The notes beneath the pieces were generated by a model. It saw only the letters and a program-made list of their open reading frames with translations. It had not been told where the DNA came from and ran no database searches. A stretch of 64,000 nucleotides of DNA. It comes from Typha latifolia (lineage: Eukaryota; Streptophyta; Magnoliopsida; Poales; Typhaceae). The position numbers and the translations under genes are program-made. Position 1 is the stretch's first letter. Each line of letters begins with the position of its first letter. Below, one piece after another: positions 55,971-64,000 of this stretch. Location: contig CM034104.1 of NCBI GenBank assembly GCA_019914945.1, positions 8,296,046-8,360,045 of the forward strand, written 5' to 3'.

Positions 55971-56695
55971 ATATTACTCGATTACATGGCATGCCACGCA
56001 CGATTATCTCGGATCGTGATTGTGTATTTATGAGCGACTTTTGGACTGACTTTTTCAAATTGTAGGGGACTCGATTAAACTTCAGTTCGGTCTATCATCT
56101 ACAGATGGACGACCAAACCGAGGTGGTTAATCAAGGCATTGAGCAGTATTTGAGGTGCTTAGTTAGAGAGATGCCGAGACGATGGTTGAAATTCTTACCG
56201 TGGGCGGAGTGGTCTTATAACATCACCTACCATAGCAGTATTGGCATGACTCCATTTGAGGTGGTGTATGGATGCACGGCTCCGATGTTACGCGCTTATG
56301 ATCCAGTGGCATCGGCAGATAGGACTGAGGTGGACTTAGCATTGATGGATAGAGATGGCACATTAAGGAGGTTGCATGCTTATCTTAAATTTGCTCAAAA
56401 CCGCATGAAGCAAGTTTATGATCGTAGCCATAGGGAGCAGGAGTTCGACATCAGTAGTTGGGTGTTTGTGAGGGTGCAACTGTATCGATCGGTGACATAT
56501 CGTTTCGGGTACGTTTATGATCGTAACCAAAAGTTAGCACATCACTACTTTGGTATGTTTCGGGTGTTGGAGCTGCCGAAGGGGTCGAGAATGCATCCTG
56601 TCTTCCATATTTCATTCCTGAGGGAGCTCGTTGGAGATCATGAGATCGTTGGATCAGTTCTACCAGAGCTGTTGGAGGAAATAGAGATTGTATAG
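55971..56695 (+). pseudogene. Integrase core end and C-terminal domain, element H
   Basis: Starts in the core (LLDYMACHARLSRIVIVYL-equivalent region, frame-shifted) and is open over 196 codons at 56105-56695: VVNQGIEQYLRCLVREMPRR with the Glu of the DDE triad, EWSYNITYHSSIGMTPFEVV, ADRTEVDLALMDRDGTLRRL, MKQVYDRSHREQEFDISSW, FHISFLRELVGDHEIVGS. An unusual duplication of the VYDRNQ-like segment lies at about 56500-56530. The first two catalytic residues are not in this frame. Confidence 0.84.
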
Positions 56696-56862
56696 CCAGT
56701 TCATGTACTTGCTAGGCGCCGACGACGACATGGTACCAGATTGGAGATGGAGATTCTAGTTGATAGCCTTGGCAAGCCATCTGATGAGGCAAAATGGGAG
56801 TTGGAGACTGATATCTTGGAGCGTTTCCTTACTTTTCACCTTGAGGGCAAGGTGGGGGAAGC
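56696..56862 (+). pseudogene. Chromodomain-like end and PPT, element H
   Basis: Contains LEMEILVD, LGKPSDEAKWELETDILERF and the polypurine tract AAGGTGGGGGAAG at about 56849-56861. The frame is broken after ILVD by a one-base change. The LTR starts ten bases after the tract. Confidence 0.78.
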
Positions 56863-56871
56863 GTGGTGGGC

Positions 56872-57713
56872 TGATACACTTAGTTAAGATCTTTTCTTAT
56901 TGCACTAGGTATTTATTTTCATTAAAATAAAATTTTTGTAGGTCACGTTCGAACGTAGGTGGAGTCGCGTTCGAATGGCCCTTGTGAACGCTTGTGAACA
57001 CCTTGTGAATGCCCACGTTTGTGCGCCTTGTGAACGCCTGCAGTTGAACGCCTATGTCGTGTTCGCAAATCCAGAGAAACGGCTTTTTGAGTGCGTTCAA
57101 ACGCGATCGGGCACGTTCGAACGCAATCGACGGAAATCCTCTAGAATTATGGTTTCATATTGTTTTAGGACTTGTTGGCCAGCCTCTATAAATATGTGGA
57201 TGGCAACCAACTTCATTATGCTATTAGATTATTGATTTCTTGCCTCCTATCTTCTCTCTAGACATCTCTCTCCTTCCTCTTCACCATCCTTCCACATCTA
57301 CCGTTGGCAAGGTTTTTCCTCGCTTCTAATCTCCCTTGACTATCGAGCCACCCATCTTCTTTGGGATCTTGACCACTTCATTTCCCTCATCTACTTCCCT
57401 TAATCACTTCCACAATCCACCCTCGTCTCCATACCCATCCATAACTCTAACATCCACTCGACCCATCACCACACAGCATCACCCACATTATTCTGTGCTT
57501 TCATCCCTGCTACAGTTCGAATCTGCAAAAGGCCTAAATAGGCAAGTTGTAGATCAGGAAGTTATGGATCAAACCCTGTTAGTTTCGTAATTTTATGTCT
57601 ATCGGATAATATCTGACGAATATTTTCCAATGGTTGCGCGGACTTCTTCCTGTAATAAATTCATATCTTAAGGAATTGTTTCGTAGCCGATCTTTTGGTT
57701 CCAGATCCCATCA
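56872..57713 (+). repeat. Element H 3' LTR
   Basis: TGATACACTTAG to CCAGATCCCATCA, 842 bp. TTTATTTTCATTAAAATAAA inverted repeat at about 56922-56941, GTTCGAAC words at 56945-57125 (with an extra run of TTGTGAAC repeats at 56985-57040), TATAAATA at 57187-57194, pyrimidine-rich leader. Confidence 0.88.
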
Positions 57714-57746
57714 TTTGGTAGAAGAACCTATCATTGTATCAAAGCT
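57714..57746 (+). repeat. Degenerate PBS array after the element H LTR
   Basis: TTTGGTAGAAGAACC, TATCATTGTATCAAAGC and a partial third unit. It abuts minus-strand RNase H of element I. Confidence 0.7.
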
Positions 57747-58400
57747 TTAACACGATAGTGCATCCGCCGATATATTTTCCGTTATCATCTTGTATTGAAT
57801 TTCATAATCATACCCCAACAATTTTGGGACCCATCGCTGCTGTGCCGGAGTGTGTATGCGTTGTCCCATAAAGTATGAAAGGCTCCTTTGATCGATTTGG
57901 ATAATGAATCGTCTACTGATCAAATAAGGCCTCCACTTTGTCATCGCATGCAGAATTGCCAACATCTCTCTTTCATAAGTTGATAATTGCTGAGATTTTT
58001 ATAATAAAGCCTTGCTAAGATAGGCAATGGGATGTTCTTGTTACATTAATACAGCTCCTATGCCAACACTCGACGCATCACATTCCACAATAAATTCTTT
58101 GGTGAAGTCCGGTAGCGCTAGAACGGGTGCCGTCATCATTGCTGTTTTTAATTTTTCAAAGGCTAAATTGGCTTCATCCGTCCATCTCAAAGAGTCATTT
58201 TTCAACAAAAAGGTGAGAGGAGCAGCGATCTTGCCATATCCGGCGATGAATTAATGATAATAACCAGTCAGCCCCAAAAATCCTCTCAATCCGGTGGTAG
58301 TAGTAGGAATAGGCCAAGCGGTCATACATGCAACATTTTAAGGATCTGTCGATACACCATCTGCTGAAATGATGTGACCTAAATACTCCACCTTTGGTAC
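57747..58400 (-). pseudogene. RNase H, element I (minus)
   Basis: From about 58400 down: [46 protein letters not shown] sequence, [15 protein letters not shown] region (near 58080-58030), and the open piece 57965-57747 MLAILHAMTKWRPYLISRRF, IHTPAQQRWVPKLLGYDYEI. It is cut at 57747, about 30 codons further along than element G. Confidence 0.84.
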
Positions 58401-59097
58401 TCCCCACTTGGACTTCTTGATCTTCAATTGGTTTTGCTCCAACAAATTCAACACATCCTCCAAATGCCGCCAATGCTCCAATTCAGTCCTGCTATACACC
58501 AAAATATCGTCAAAAAATACCAAGACATACCTTCGCAAGAGAAGCCGAAATATATCATTCATGAGGCCTTGAAAGGTAGCTGGAGCATTGGTCAGACCAA
58601 AAGGCATCACTCGGAACTCGTAATGCCCATCTAACGTCCGAAATGCAGCACATCTGCTGGTGAACTCTAATTTGATGATACCCGACCCTCAAGTCAAGCT
58701 CACTAAATATAGTTATCCCTGCAAGCTCGTCCAGCAACTCCTCGATAACCGGAATAGGAAACTGGTCCTTGACGGTAATAGCATTTAGTGCTAGATAAGT
58801 CGGCACAAAAACGCCATGTCCCATATTTTTTCGCACCAAAAGCACGGGGGATGAGTATGAGCTATGACTTGGTTGTATGAGGCCTTTCTCCAACATCTCG
58901 GCTACAATCTTTATACGATTGTAGCCAGTGCAGCCCCGGCTACAATCTCACGTTCGCCGGTGCAGCCCCAGGTACAATCTCTATACGATGGTCTACCCGC
59001 TCTCCTCGGTGGCAACTCCTGCGACTCCTCAAACAGTGCAGAAAAGTTATCTAATAAATTAGATAATTCAATGGTAGTGCCTGAACTCGTTTGAGGC
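58400..59097 (-). pseudogene. Reverse transcriptase, element I (minus)
   Basis: 58896-58555: [59 protein letters not shown]. 58610-58338: [40 protein letters not shown] with both catalytic Asp, [20 protein letters not shown], then the start of RNase H. A duplicated CAGCCCCGG-type stretch at 58918-58975 and a deletion near 58650 shift frames. Confidence 0.87.
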
Positions 59098-59580
59098 CCA
59101 ACTCCTACTGGTTCTAACTAAAGAAGATAGGCCAAATCATACGCACGCTATATCGCAGGAATCAGCGAAGTCCGAACACCATCAAGCCATCTTTGTTTCC
59201 TTGTTTATATTTCATCAACATGCTCCGGAAATCAAATGTGATGGGTCCCAAACTCTGTAACCACTGAGCATTAAGGATAATGTCCGCTCCTCGTAGCGCC
59301 AACGGATACAAGTTCACAATGATGTCATGTGCTTGCACCCATATACCGACTCGGTGACACAAATTCTCCACCCTAAGCTTCGTGCTGTCTCCAATAGCAA
59401 CGCCAAACCTTGTAGTCGGTTCGGCATTCAAACCCAATCTCCTCACTAGTCTCTCATCTAGAAAGTTGTGTGTACTCCCCGAATCGATGAGGATGTGCAC
59501 ACAATGCTTTCTAACAAGTCCATCTACTCGTAACGTCCTTGGTGCGGAAGTACCCAAATATGCATGCATCGATATTTCAG
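59098..59580 (-). pseudogene. Aspartic protease, element I (minus)
   Basis: An open 135-codon frame (59569-59162): HAYLGTSAPRTLRVDGLVRK, HILIDSGSTHNFLDERLVRR, GVAIGDSTKLRVENLCHRVG, IIVNLYPLALRGADIILNAQ, ITFDFRSMLMKYKQGNKDG. The active-site Asp-Ser-Gly-Ser-Thr loop is intact, making this the best protease domain in the window. A frameshift near the end changes the last residues. Confidence 0.88.
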
Positions 59581-60985
59581 CTTAGATATCTTCCTCAATG
59601 CCCTCCACAACGGCCTCCTCATGGGTCTCCTCTAGACACTCTCCATCATCATCAATCTCACATCCTCCTTAGGACCATTGATAACCATCACACTCCCGAT
59701 CGGTTTAGAACATCGATGACCAAGGGTGAAACACTCATCACATCAAAAGCAAAGGCCCTTTGCTCTTCGCTCCTCCCCCTGGGCAGGTGTGAGAGTTCGA
59801 ACGGGGGGGTCTTGTGCCTCCTCGAATGTCGCAAGACGGTCTGAAAGGTGGTCGTGGTCTACTAGTCACAGCCGCTATTTTTGAAATCGCAGAATTTCCA
59901 GCTAGCGTTATAGGTGCAAATTGCCCATCTCGGTTGCCGCAATTGTTTTCGCTGCCATCCTTAAAGCCCTATGCTTTTCTTCCATCCTCACGGCCTTCTC
60001 AAAGGCCTCCTCAAGAGTAGTAGGACAAAGAGTACGAATATCCACTTGTATCTCCTCTCACAGCCCTAAAATAAAATGTACTCGTCAATGTACGTTCGAG
60101 CTTAGTACTCCAATACTGTAGTCTTTTGAACCATCTTGCTTAATGTAGCAACAAAATCTTCATATGCCCTATCCCAAATCTGCGTGTAATCCTCCTATAA
60201 AAATCAGCCCATCGGATAAATCCACCACCACAAATTACCGATCTATACCAATGCAATTTTATTCCTTAGAAGTGAAAGCTTGCCATCTAAACTTTTGTAT
60301 CTTCCGCTGTACCTTGACAATTAAAATATTGTTCAACTTGAAACACCCAATCCGTTGGATCACTGCCTTGGAAATTGGAAAGTCCAAGCGTGCTGTTCTC
60401 CCCAGAATAGCGTTGTCAGGTTCGGGAAAGATCCTTGCTTCAGGTCTAAACCTTTATGCATGTTGATCACCTTCTCTAAATCCTCTAGAACGTCCACCAC
60501 CATTTCCATAGGGATCAACCTCATCCTCAAAGTGCCAATCGTCCTCATCGACGAAGTGCACCGGTGCCGCACGCCTCTCGTGCTCCACCACCACTGGTCT
60601 TGGTTTTGTAATGGAGGTGGGGGGTAATATGAAGACATAGGTAGGAGGGGATCATTGACACTCATATGACGCACCTGGACCTATGGGATATCAATTCTAT
60701 GGGGTCCCACCACTGGTCCTTCTTGAAACTCCGTTCATCGTCGAGGAGATGACGAACCCAATCGATTCACAATATATTCCTTGAATTCATTGTGATCCTT
60801 TTGTATGTTGTCAACTCTATGCAACAATGTTTGGAACATGCCCCTTAGTTCATCCGTATTCGAACCCATAGACGTTGGTTGACTCGGTCCTACCATGGTC
60901 GCTCCAAAGGAATCAGCCTCACGGTTAGTGTGGTCTCCATAGATCTCCTTGTTGATGTCATCTTTGTTGTTTCTACCATTAATGG
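59581..60985 (-). pseudogene. Gag, element I (minus)
   Basis: The start region is at 60985-60940 (MVETTKMTSTR-like). It is followed by a partial N-terminus, the DDWHFEDEVDPYGNGGGRSR-type acidic block (60530-60480), capsid words between 60420 and 60010 and the arm before the zinc knuckle at 59850-59700 (GLCF-CDE-type knuckle near 59760-59710). Frames shift many times; no piece exceeds about 100 codons. Confidence 0.77.
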
Positions 60986-60997
60986 AGGTCTAAGGTT

Positions 60998-61083
60998 TGC
61001 CTACTTTGATACCAATTTGTTATGGCTCTAATACCACTTGATAGGCTCTGATACCAAATTGATAGTATTTGGAACCAAAAATA
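60998..61083 (-). repeat. PBS array, three units, with LTR end (element I)
   Basis: Minus strand: CGTAGCCTATTTTTGGTTCC (LTR end) up to ACTATCA, then TTTGGTATCAGAGCC, TATCAAGTGGTATTAGAGCC, and ATAACAAATTGGTATCAAAG. Only about 40 bp of LTR remain. Plus-strand RT of another copy begins directly at 61084. Confidence 0.83.
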
Positions 61084-61361
61084 GGCTACGCTGAGCCTCA
61101 AATGAGTTCAGGTACTACCATTCAATTGTATAATTTATTAGATAAATTTTCTAGATTGTTTGAGGAACCACAGGAGTTGCCAACGGGGAGAGCGGCGAAC
61201 CATCGCATAGAGATTACACCTGAGGCTTCACTGGCGAACGTGAGGCCATATCAGTATCCACATGTGCAAAAAGAAGTTATCTCAAAGATGGTAGCCGAGA
61301 TGTTGGAGCAAGGTCTCATTCAACCAAGTCATAGCTCATACTCATCCCCCGTGCTATTGGT
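61084..61361 (+). pseudogene. Reverse transcriptase N-terminus, fragment J
   Basis: An open frame (61069-61365) with TTIQLYNLLDKFSRLFEEPQ, VRPYQYPHVQKEVISKMVAE and [16 protein letters not shown], nearly the same as element E 38250-38490. It is cut exactly after LLV at 61361, where inverted LTR2 sequence begins. Confidence 0.85.
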
Positions 61362-62050
61362 GTAGCCCTAGAAATGAGCTTTCCAACAAATCTCGTTTTA
61401 GGAAAATTGGACAGTGGGATCTCAAGATATTGTCTGAGAAGTAGACAAACATCAGGGAGTATGTCTATGGATCCGTGGATGGAGGCACGAGATCCTAGAT
61501 GATGATGGATGGTGGTGGACCGATGATAATGGGGTGGCACCGATGAGTAAGTGGAGATGGAAGGATTACAGATGATGGAAGGGGATAGGGCAAGGTGATA
61601 GATAGATTGGAAGAAGGGGGAGGAGTGGGTCACTGACTAGGGTGAGTGGCCAGTAAAAGGAGGTTAGAAGCAGCAACGCTGGGGAACAAAAAAATGAGAG
61701 AGAAGAAGATGAAGGAGACTAGGGCAAAACTCAATTCATTCAATAATGACTCCTTGGTTGCCATCCACGCCTTTAGAGGCTAACTAAATAATTCAAATTT
61801 GGTAATTATTAACCCTAGAAATAGTGGATTTTCGCTGATCGCGTTCGATCGCTTTCGAATGCACATTTTGCGTTCTCTGTATTTGTGAACCTGATGTAGG
61901 CGTTTACAAACGTGTTCAAACACACGCCACCCACGTTCGAACGCGACATACATAAATTTCCTTTTGAAATAAACACTTAAATAAGAATGAAAGACACCCC
62001 TAAAGTGTATCCATGCTTGAGACGACATCAGTGAAGTCCAAATCATATCA
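61362..62050 (-). repeat. LTR2 copy (minus)
   Basis: Right end at 62050 is the inverted TGATATGATTTGGACTTC start. It contains the CTCAAGCATGGATACAC block, few GTTCGAA words (61835-61950), a GTGGATGGCAACCAAGGAG promoter-distal block with CTCTAAAGG in place of TATAAATA, and the leader GGCCACTCACCCTAGTC, as in 24725-25596. The 3' end of the LTR is lost at 61362. Confidence 0.75.
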
Positions 62051-62214
62051 AAAGGGTATGAATATCAAAATGTAGATCAGGAAGATATGGAATGATCTCA
62101 ACTAGTTTCATAATTTTCTAACTACGGGAGTATATTTTCGAATATTTTTCTCGACTACGTAGACTGCTTCCCTACAACTGAGCTTGATTGGGAACGGATG
62201 CACGATTCATAACA
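62051..62214 (+). repeat. LTR 3' end before gag K
   Basis: Contains GAATATCAAAATGTAGATCAGG and CTACGGGAGTATATTTTCGA, matching the last ~160 bp of group G LTRs, and ends CATAACA at 62214. Confidence 0.68.
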
Positions 62215-62216
62215 AG

Positions 62217-62229
62217 TGGTATCAGATCC
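62217..62229 (+). other. Primer-binding site, element K
   Basis: TGGTATCAGATCC, one mismatch from the tRNA-Met PBS, two bases after the LTR end. Confidence 0.83.
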
Positions 62230-62246
62230 ATCGTTCCTCGGACACC

Positions 62247-63125
62247 ATGCCAACAACCAGATCTATGGCGTCGAGACCCAATAAAGGCACCTTCGTTGAG
62301 AGAGAGGCCACAGATATTATCAGATCGGAGGCAAACTCAAACTCACCGGTCGGGACTTCTCCAATGACTTCTACAATCAACTCAGATCTGATCAAGATGT
62401 TCATGGACATGATGGGGATGCAACGAGACAAGCAAGCGTCGATGGAAGCAATGACTCAGGCCCTCTTAAGTAGACCAAGAGGTACAGCGGCAACCGAGTT
62501 CCCTACTCGAGCCCAGATTACACCACTAACGGAACCAACTTTTCGCCAAGGACACCGCCTACATAATTCCATGCTAGACCGGAGGAAGATCATGACGACC
62601 TCATGGGTGGTCACACCAGGGGGCCCTTGCTACCTACGTCGTCTGAAAGGCGCAACATACAACCATGGGCTTTTCACCGCGATCAAGCACTAGATCCACC
62701 TCACCACGATAACGATGATGAGTGGGCAGATTATAAAGAACCAGCGACCCCTCGATATCATCCTAGGGATGCTGGATTAAATTCAATGGAAAGAAGGCCC
62801 AATTGACATGAAGAAGAAGGTGACATCCGTGTAGGAACTATTCGCCTCAACTTTCCAACCTCCATTGAAGGAGATCCGCTCTATTGAGTTTGTCGAGCGG
62901 AACAATTCTTTGAGTATCAACGAATACCTAATGCACAAAATATGTTATTAGCATCTTTTCATGTCAAAGACACCGCCATCCGATGGTACCAGGCCACGAA
63001 CTAAGCTCAGCCCTATCGAACGTGGGAGATTGCTGATGCTATTTGCATCCGGTTTAGACCCTCCAGTTATGAAGATTTTCAAGCTGCTCTCACCAAGCTA
63101 ACCTGAAGGACTATGGTGAGAGCAT
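62247..63125 (+). pseudogene. Gag, element K (separate gypsy lineage)
   Basis: ATG at 62247: MPTTRSMASRPNKGTFVERE, then a Met-rich segment (MFMDMMGMQRDKQASMEAMT). The frame shifts near 62570-62690 into HHDNDDEWADYKEPATPRYH. The capsid part follows with stops: IRLNFPTSIEGDPLY, AEQFFEYQRIPNAQNMLLAS, FHVKDTAIRWYQATN, FRPSSYEDFQAALTKLT. It differs clearly from gag of elements E-I (which begin MVETRK). It is cut at about 63125 by an inverted PBS array. Confidence 0.78.
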
Positions 63126-63127
63126 AT

Positions 63128-63166
63128 GTTAAGCTCTGATACCAATTGATAGGCTCTGTTATCACT
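63128..63166 (-). repeat. PBS array before the LTR at 63167
   Basis: Minus strand: AGTGATAACAGAGCC, TATCAATTGGTATCAGAGC. Two units follow the LTR end TTATCA. Confidence 0.8.
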
Positions 63167-63964
63167 TGATAAGATCTGGAACCAAAGATAGGCTACGCAA
63201 CGATTCCTTCAAGATCTGGATGTATTATAGGAATCAGTCCGCGCAACCGTGGGAAAATATTCGTCAAATATTCTTCATAGTCAGAAAATTATGAAACCAA
63301 TTGGATTAGATCCGTAACTTTATGATCTACAACTTTTGTAGTTATGCCCTTTGTAGATTTGAACTGTAGCAGGGACGAAAACACAGAATAACGTGGGTGA
63401 TGGTGGTGGTAATGGGTGGAGTGGATATTAGGGTTATGAATGGGTATGGAGATGAGGGTGGATAGTGAATGTGATTAAGGGATATAGACGAAGGGAATGA
63501 AGTGGTCGAGATCCCAAAGAAGAGGGACTTGACAGACGAGGGAGATTAGAAGTTAGGAGAAACCTTGCCAACGATAGAGGTGGAAGGATGTTGAAGAGGG
63601 AGGAGGGAGATTAAGTTAGATAGATGATAGAGAGACAAGAAATCAATATTCCAACAACATAATGAAGTTGGCTGTAATCCACATATTTATAGAGGCTAGC
63701 CAACAAGTCCTAAAAAATATATGAAACCCTAATTCTAGAGGATTCCCGTCAATCACCTTTGAACACACAAAAGACGTTCTCGGTATTTGCGAACGCGGGC
63801 GTTCGAACTCGCCCGACCGTGTTTGAACGCACAATATACGTTCTTTGTACTTGCGAACCTGATGTAGGTGTTCGCAAGGGCGTTCGAACGCGACTTACAG
63901 GAATTTTATCTTAATAAAAATAAACAACTAATGCACTAAGAAAATATCCTAACTAAATGTATCA
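63167..63964 (-). repeat. LTR1 copy (minus), 3' LTR of an element beyond the right edge
   Basis: 798 bp: right end GTATCA at 63964 (inverted TGATAC start), left end TGATAAG (inverted CTTATCA). Inverted TATAAATATG promoter box at about 63684-63693, GTTCGAA-type words at 63755-63895, AAAATAAA inverted repeat near 63908-63927. An inverted PPT at 63975-63987 shows that the coding body lies to the right. A PBS array also follows its other end, so it may join two copies. Confidence 0.87.
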
Positions 63965-63974
63965 GCCCACCACG

Positions 63975-63987
63975 CTTCCCCCACCTT
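63975..63987 (-). other. Polypurine tract (minus)
   Basis: CTTCCCCCACCTT on the plus strand, i.e. AAGGTGGGGGAAG in the element's sense, ten bases before its LTR. Confidence 0.85.
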
Positions 63988-64000
63988 GCCCTTAAGGTGA

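Noticed and set aside
1..64000. A wholly new coding system (defence, biosynthetic cluster or similar)
   Set aside because: Apart from NAGLU, all protein-like sequence I can identify belongs to gypsy retrotransposons; no cluster of unknown host genes is visible.

Overview
This is flowering-plant nuclear DNA, probably from a monocot with a repeat-rich genome, although the species cannot be read from the window. The evidence is a spliced plant-type gene with GT-AG introns, Ty3/gypsy chromoviruses primed by initiator tRNA-Met, hAT-like and Mutator-like non-autonomous elements, and a 500-N assembly gap. There are no bacterial genes, operons, CRISPR arrays or rRNA genes. The only host gene I can support is the 5' third of a lysosomal/vacuolar alpha-N-acetylglucosaminidase (NAGLU, glycoside hydrolase family 89) on the minus strand. 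Six exons (14194 down to 345) join with consistent phases into about 267 residues. The catalytic part must lie beyond the left edge.

Layout. 1-14194 is the NAGLU gene. Its introns hold a Mutator-like element (10858-12036), a broken gypsy composite (4862-8068) and a purine-rich element with short terminal inverted repeats (3897-4638). 14301-14934 is a hAT-like MITE about 107 bp upstream of the NAGLU ATG. From 14935 to 64000 everything recognisable is LTR retrotransposon, in nested and inverted pieces. Two groups are present. Group G is coding chromoviruses with LTRs of about 0.8 kb starting TGATA and ending TATCA or similar; there are two LTR types, called LTR1 and LTR2 here. Group T has LTRs of about 1.8-2.7 kb starting TGTAACA and ending TGTTACA.

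Group T copies: solo LTRs with perfect 5-bp target duplications at 15225-17017 (TAAAC) and 29073-31734 (TTAAG); fragments at 18903-19440, 25597-26214 and 53333-55970; and one apparent non-coding element, T1. T1 has its 5' LTR at 27193-28912, a PBS, about 3.15 kb of C-poor internal DNA, a PPT, and a 3' LTR split into 35199-35423 and 41916-42606. A solo LTR of each group has landed inside T1, and the most complete coding element (E, 35424-41915) splits its 3' LTR.

Group G copies: element E (gag, PR, RT, RNase H, integrase and chromodomain in order, with stops and frameshifts), F (43107-48744), H (52302-57713), and minus-strand G and I. Twice a plus-strand integrase-LTR-PBS block abuts a minus-strand RNase H-RT-PR-gag block. 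Many LTR/PBS boundaries carry repeated PBS units. No group G polyprotein is intact, so these copies look non-autonomous or dead.

I found no convincing new gene system. The most unusual signals are: hairpins with changing but matched stem bases in group T LTRs; multimeric primer-binding sites; the repeated LTR/inverted-pol junctions; and dense GTTCGAAC palindromes in the group G LTRs.
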